Source: Ziziphus jujuba (taxonomy: Eukaryota > Streptophyta > Magnoliopsida > Rosales > Rhamnaceae). From it: a DNA stretch of 64,000 bases. Position 1 is the first letter of the stretch. Every line of letters starts with the position of its first letter. The translations under genes and the position numbers were made by a program. The notes below the pieces were generated by a model. It was not told the origin of the DNA. It saw only the letters and a program-made list of their open reading frames with translations, and ran no database searches. Below, in pieces: positions 61,550 through 64,000 of the stretch. The DNA is taken from assembly GCF_031755915.1 (NCBI RefSeq), contig NC_083387.1, forward strand, positions 7,136,501-7,200,500, read 5' to 3'.

Positions 61550-62746
61550 CTAAATGGGCATTCTCATTATCAACTGGCCTTGCATGAAACTGCAACAGAA
61601 AAAGAAAGTGAAAATTGAGAAGTGAAAAGTCAAAAAGCTTGAGAAGTGAGTGTTATGCTTGAGAAGTGAGTGTTATGAAGTTAAAAAAATAAAAATAAAA
61701 ACAAAATAGAGTGAACAATAAGGGTTATATGTGTACCTCCTTATGTAATAGTAACAGAAGTCGGTCAATATGAATGTTTGAACCATTTCTGCAATGAATG
61801 CCGCGAGTACCCAGGAGTTGCCACTCCCAAACATGTATAGATACCTCCCTCTAGTCGCATAAATCTGTATACATTTGCATATACATATATTTGCAAGATT
61901 TTCCAAAGTGCACTTTTAGTTTATAAACTCTGATTTTAAAACAAGTAGAATACTACTATAAAGTAACATTTCTAAAATGTGGTTGCGAATTTCGACGGAT
62001 TAATGTACACATAATAAACCAGCAAAATACCTAAACCAACCTGAATAATCCAATGAGCACACGACAGAAATCTTGAAACACCCAATGCAAATACGTAATG
62101 GGCTGTGAATGGTTCGATCATCTGAAAATATATCATGATTTGGAGCAGAATTAAAGATTTGATTTTAGATTAATCAATTAATAATACTTGGTAAACTGTG
62201 AAATCATGGTTTGAATTATGGAAAGGAGCTTAAATTAAACCTTAGCATTTTGCATCAAACGGAGCTGAGGCAGCACTGAAACAGATTCCATGTAAACACC
62301 AAATGCCCAAAAGATTCGACGTAGATGAGAATTTACTGTGTAAGGGCGGATAAAGAAGGCAAGGATAGCAGAAGGAACAACCTGTTATGAAAAATGGAAA
62401 AAAAAAAAAAAATGTAATGAATTGCTAGTTTGCATCCGTGCTATATTTGGAACTCTTCCACAAATGTAATAAAAGTTTTAAATGTTCCAAGCAAAAATAC
62501 TCTCTGAGCTTTATCAATAGTAACTAACAAGGCAAAAGATATTTACCACAAAATATAAGGGAAAGTTGTCTAGCTCTTTAATGTATGTTGATTTTAACTT
62601 GAAGCGTATCATGTATATAACCCATAATGTTGAAAGGAAGGTAGTTAGATCTAGGAATGTGTGAATATCACCCTCCATTATGGTACTACAGAACATTCTT
62701 ACAGCTAAGAACATAGCAGTGAGTTCTTGAGACTTCAGTGAAAGAC
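61550..62746 (-). CDS. ERD2-like protein (KDEL-receptor family), 3' part
   Basis: Five exons (62547-62746, 62241-62381, 62041-62121, 61737-61864, 61550-61589) join in phase to about 196 residues ending MRMPI and a stop. Motifs in order: LSLKSQELTA, MEGDIHTFLDL, STLWVIYMIRFKLKSTYIKELDNF, SVSVLPQLRLMQNAK, MIEPFTAHYVFALGVSRFLSCAHW, and AEMVQTFILTDFCYYY. This is the plant ERD2-like subfamily of multi-pass ER/Golgi proteins (about 270 residues). These resemble KDEL receptors but keep a different loop. The N-terminal part (about the first 75 residues) is not found between 62747 and 64000. It may lie beyond the window, or the gene may be truncated. The first exon shown starts after an acceptor CTCTCAG, so earlier exons existed. 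Confidence 0.85.
61641..61680. repeat. 20-bp tandem duplication in the last ERD2-like intron
   Basis: CTTGAGAAGTGAGTGTTATG is present twice in direct succession. It has no evident function. Confidence 0.85.
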
Positions 62747-63124
62747 CTGAGAGGTTTGAAACTTTATTAGAGAAATATTTTTAACATATTGAAGAGAATG
62801 GATTATAGAATTGCCGAATCAATCTTAAGGTTTCTCACAAGTCGCAACCATGGTATGAAATATCTCCATGACATGATAGAATTAGAGTCTTCAATAAGAA
62901 CTTATCCGTGATGAGCAAACAATTGGAAATTGTTCCAATGAAATCAGAACAAATTAAATGAAACATGCATAGAGTGCTGGGACTATCAAAAGTTGCACAA
63001 GCTTTCAATTACAAACATTACCCAAAAAAAAAGAAGAAAAAGTTATATGATTATGCAAGTAGAATTAGAGGAAAATCCTAATCGAACTGAAAGTCGGTTC
63101 AACAAAGAAGAAGTTACTTATAGT

Positions 63125-63443
63125 TTAAACTGTGTCTGCTGACTCAGATTTCCTCAAGCTCTGGTTTGGTGTTTGTTTGAAAAGGCATGTAAAGCAGTTA
63201 GCCCTATCTACCAAAGCACATTGAAACATTTTTGGCACAAGACGAAATAAAGATGGGTAGTCGGTCTTATGCTGCAAAATTCAATAAATTGCTTCTAAGC
63301 AATTTACAACTTAACTTCTAACACAAGCAAGCTTAATTTGCCTTTTTGAGTGGCAGTTTTTCATAGCTAATTGGGAAGGTTGGATCATAAAGCTCAAATC
63401 CTTCTAGGACTGGATTTAATGCATTTCTTTTTGTAGGAAAAGC
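63125..63443 (-). CDS. Two exon-like segments of an unidentified gene, C-terminal end
   Basis: Segment A (63342-63443) follows an acceptor GTAATGTAG and is open for 34 codons (NPVLEGFELYDPTFPISYEK). Segment B (63125-63271) follows TTTTGCAG and is open for 48 codons to a stop. Both are in phase 0, so a 70-bp intron starting GC (AAG|GCAAAT) would join them; without splicing, A ends three codons later at a TAA. Composition is non-repetitive and protein-like. I do not recognise the family. The position is odd, because the ERD2-like gene on the same strand seems to need exons further upstream. Either that gene is truncated, or these segments sit inside its intron, or they are chance frames. Confidence 0.35.
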
Positions 63444-64000
63444 CTACATTACGATTTACCATGAACAGAGAAAAAAAGGGAAAGGTTTCAAAAATCAGCC
63501 AAAGTCAAGTATAAACAATGCTAAACAACCGCATAAAAACCTTAACGATAATCCAAGTTAAACGGATCAGAAGAACTGTTTTGCTTGGTTTAATGAGAAA
63601 CTTTTGGACTTTTTTTCTCAATCTCAATGAGCAATGAAATTCCTTTTTCCGCTGAAATGAACAATGAAATTTTGTGTAATAAATATTGAATTAGCTACAG
63701 TTGGCATGATTTTTAGAAATTAGATTGAAATAATTTTCCAATTCCAAAAAGTCCAACTATTAGATTGCACATATCCAAATGCAAGCTTCCGTTTGAATAG
63801 TTTCGAATTCTGAGAAATTTAAAAAGTGTACGATACAATTGAAAAGCATAAAATGTCTTACATAATAGAATCATTCGTACTAATCTTATTCTAGGTGGTC
63901 CATCATCTTATTCTAAAGAAAAATAAATAAATAAACGGTGAACATTCGTACTTCGGGATTTCAATTATATCCCTGCACGCCTACATTGTATATTTAATAT
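63444..64000. other. Intron or intergenic DNA to the window edge
   Basis: AT-rich, with no coding exon recognised on either strand. It would be intronic if the segments at 63125-63443, or the ERD2-like gene, continue beyond the window. Confidence 0.4.

Overview
The window is nuclear DNA from a flowering plant, very probably a core eudicot. The genes carry short plant-type introns and their products are plant families (a GAUT galacturonosyltransferase, an AFP/Ninja protein, a plant G3BP and an ERD2-like protein). Spacers are AT-rich with many TA microsatellites and plant transposable elements. A Rosales host is possible but cannot be settled by reading. Layout: 1-3100 gene-poor; 3220-4788 a tiny two-exon gene; 8069-22300 a decaying tandem cluster; 23213-25614 GAUT; 26384-48165 an inverted pair of endogenous pararetrovirus copies with nested retroelements; 49352-53474 G3BP (minus); 54612-56145 a possible AT-rich terminal-repeat element; 56952-59534 AFP (minus); 61550-62746 the 3' part of an ERD2-like gene (minus); 63125-63443 two exon-like segments of an unknown gene (minus). 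Tandem cluster: a single-exon gene of unknown function is followed by a BiP-derived gene that has an ER signal peptide but a damaged ATPase, an internal 118-residue duplication and no substrate-binding domain. The block was then duplicated repeatedly, leaving a truncated copy of the first gene and two broken BiP-like copies. Relics of the ER stress promoter element and of an acidic tail ending NDEL can still be read. Virus-derived region: two Caulimoviridae-type copies lie tail to tail around a 20-bp spacer (40569-40588), inside a TA microsatellite of a local tandem repeat. The minus arm is about one genome long and includes promoter, leader and primer-binding site. The plus arm lacks the movement-protein end and is interrupted by a truncated Ty3/gypsy-like element with a 2-LTR-circle-like junction (which itself holds a complete 401-bp TRIM) and by a 2.93-kb solo LTR. 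Both arms are broken by stops and deletions. The arrangement could yield a long hairpin RNA. The remaining genes look intact within the window: pectin synthesis (GAUT), RNA-binding/stress-granule type (G3BP), and ABA signalling (AFP, with eight CACGTG boxes in 0.7 kb of upstream DNA). They show no sign of being one pathway.
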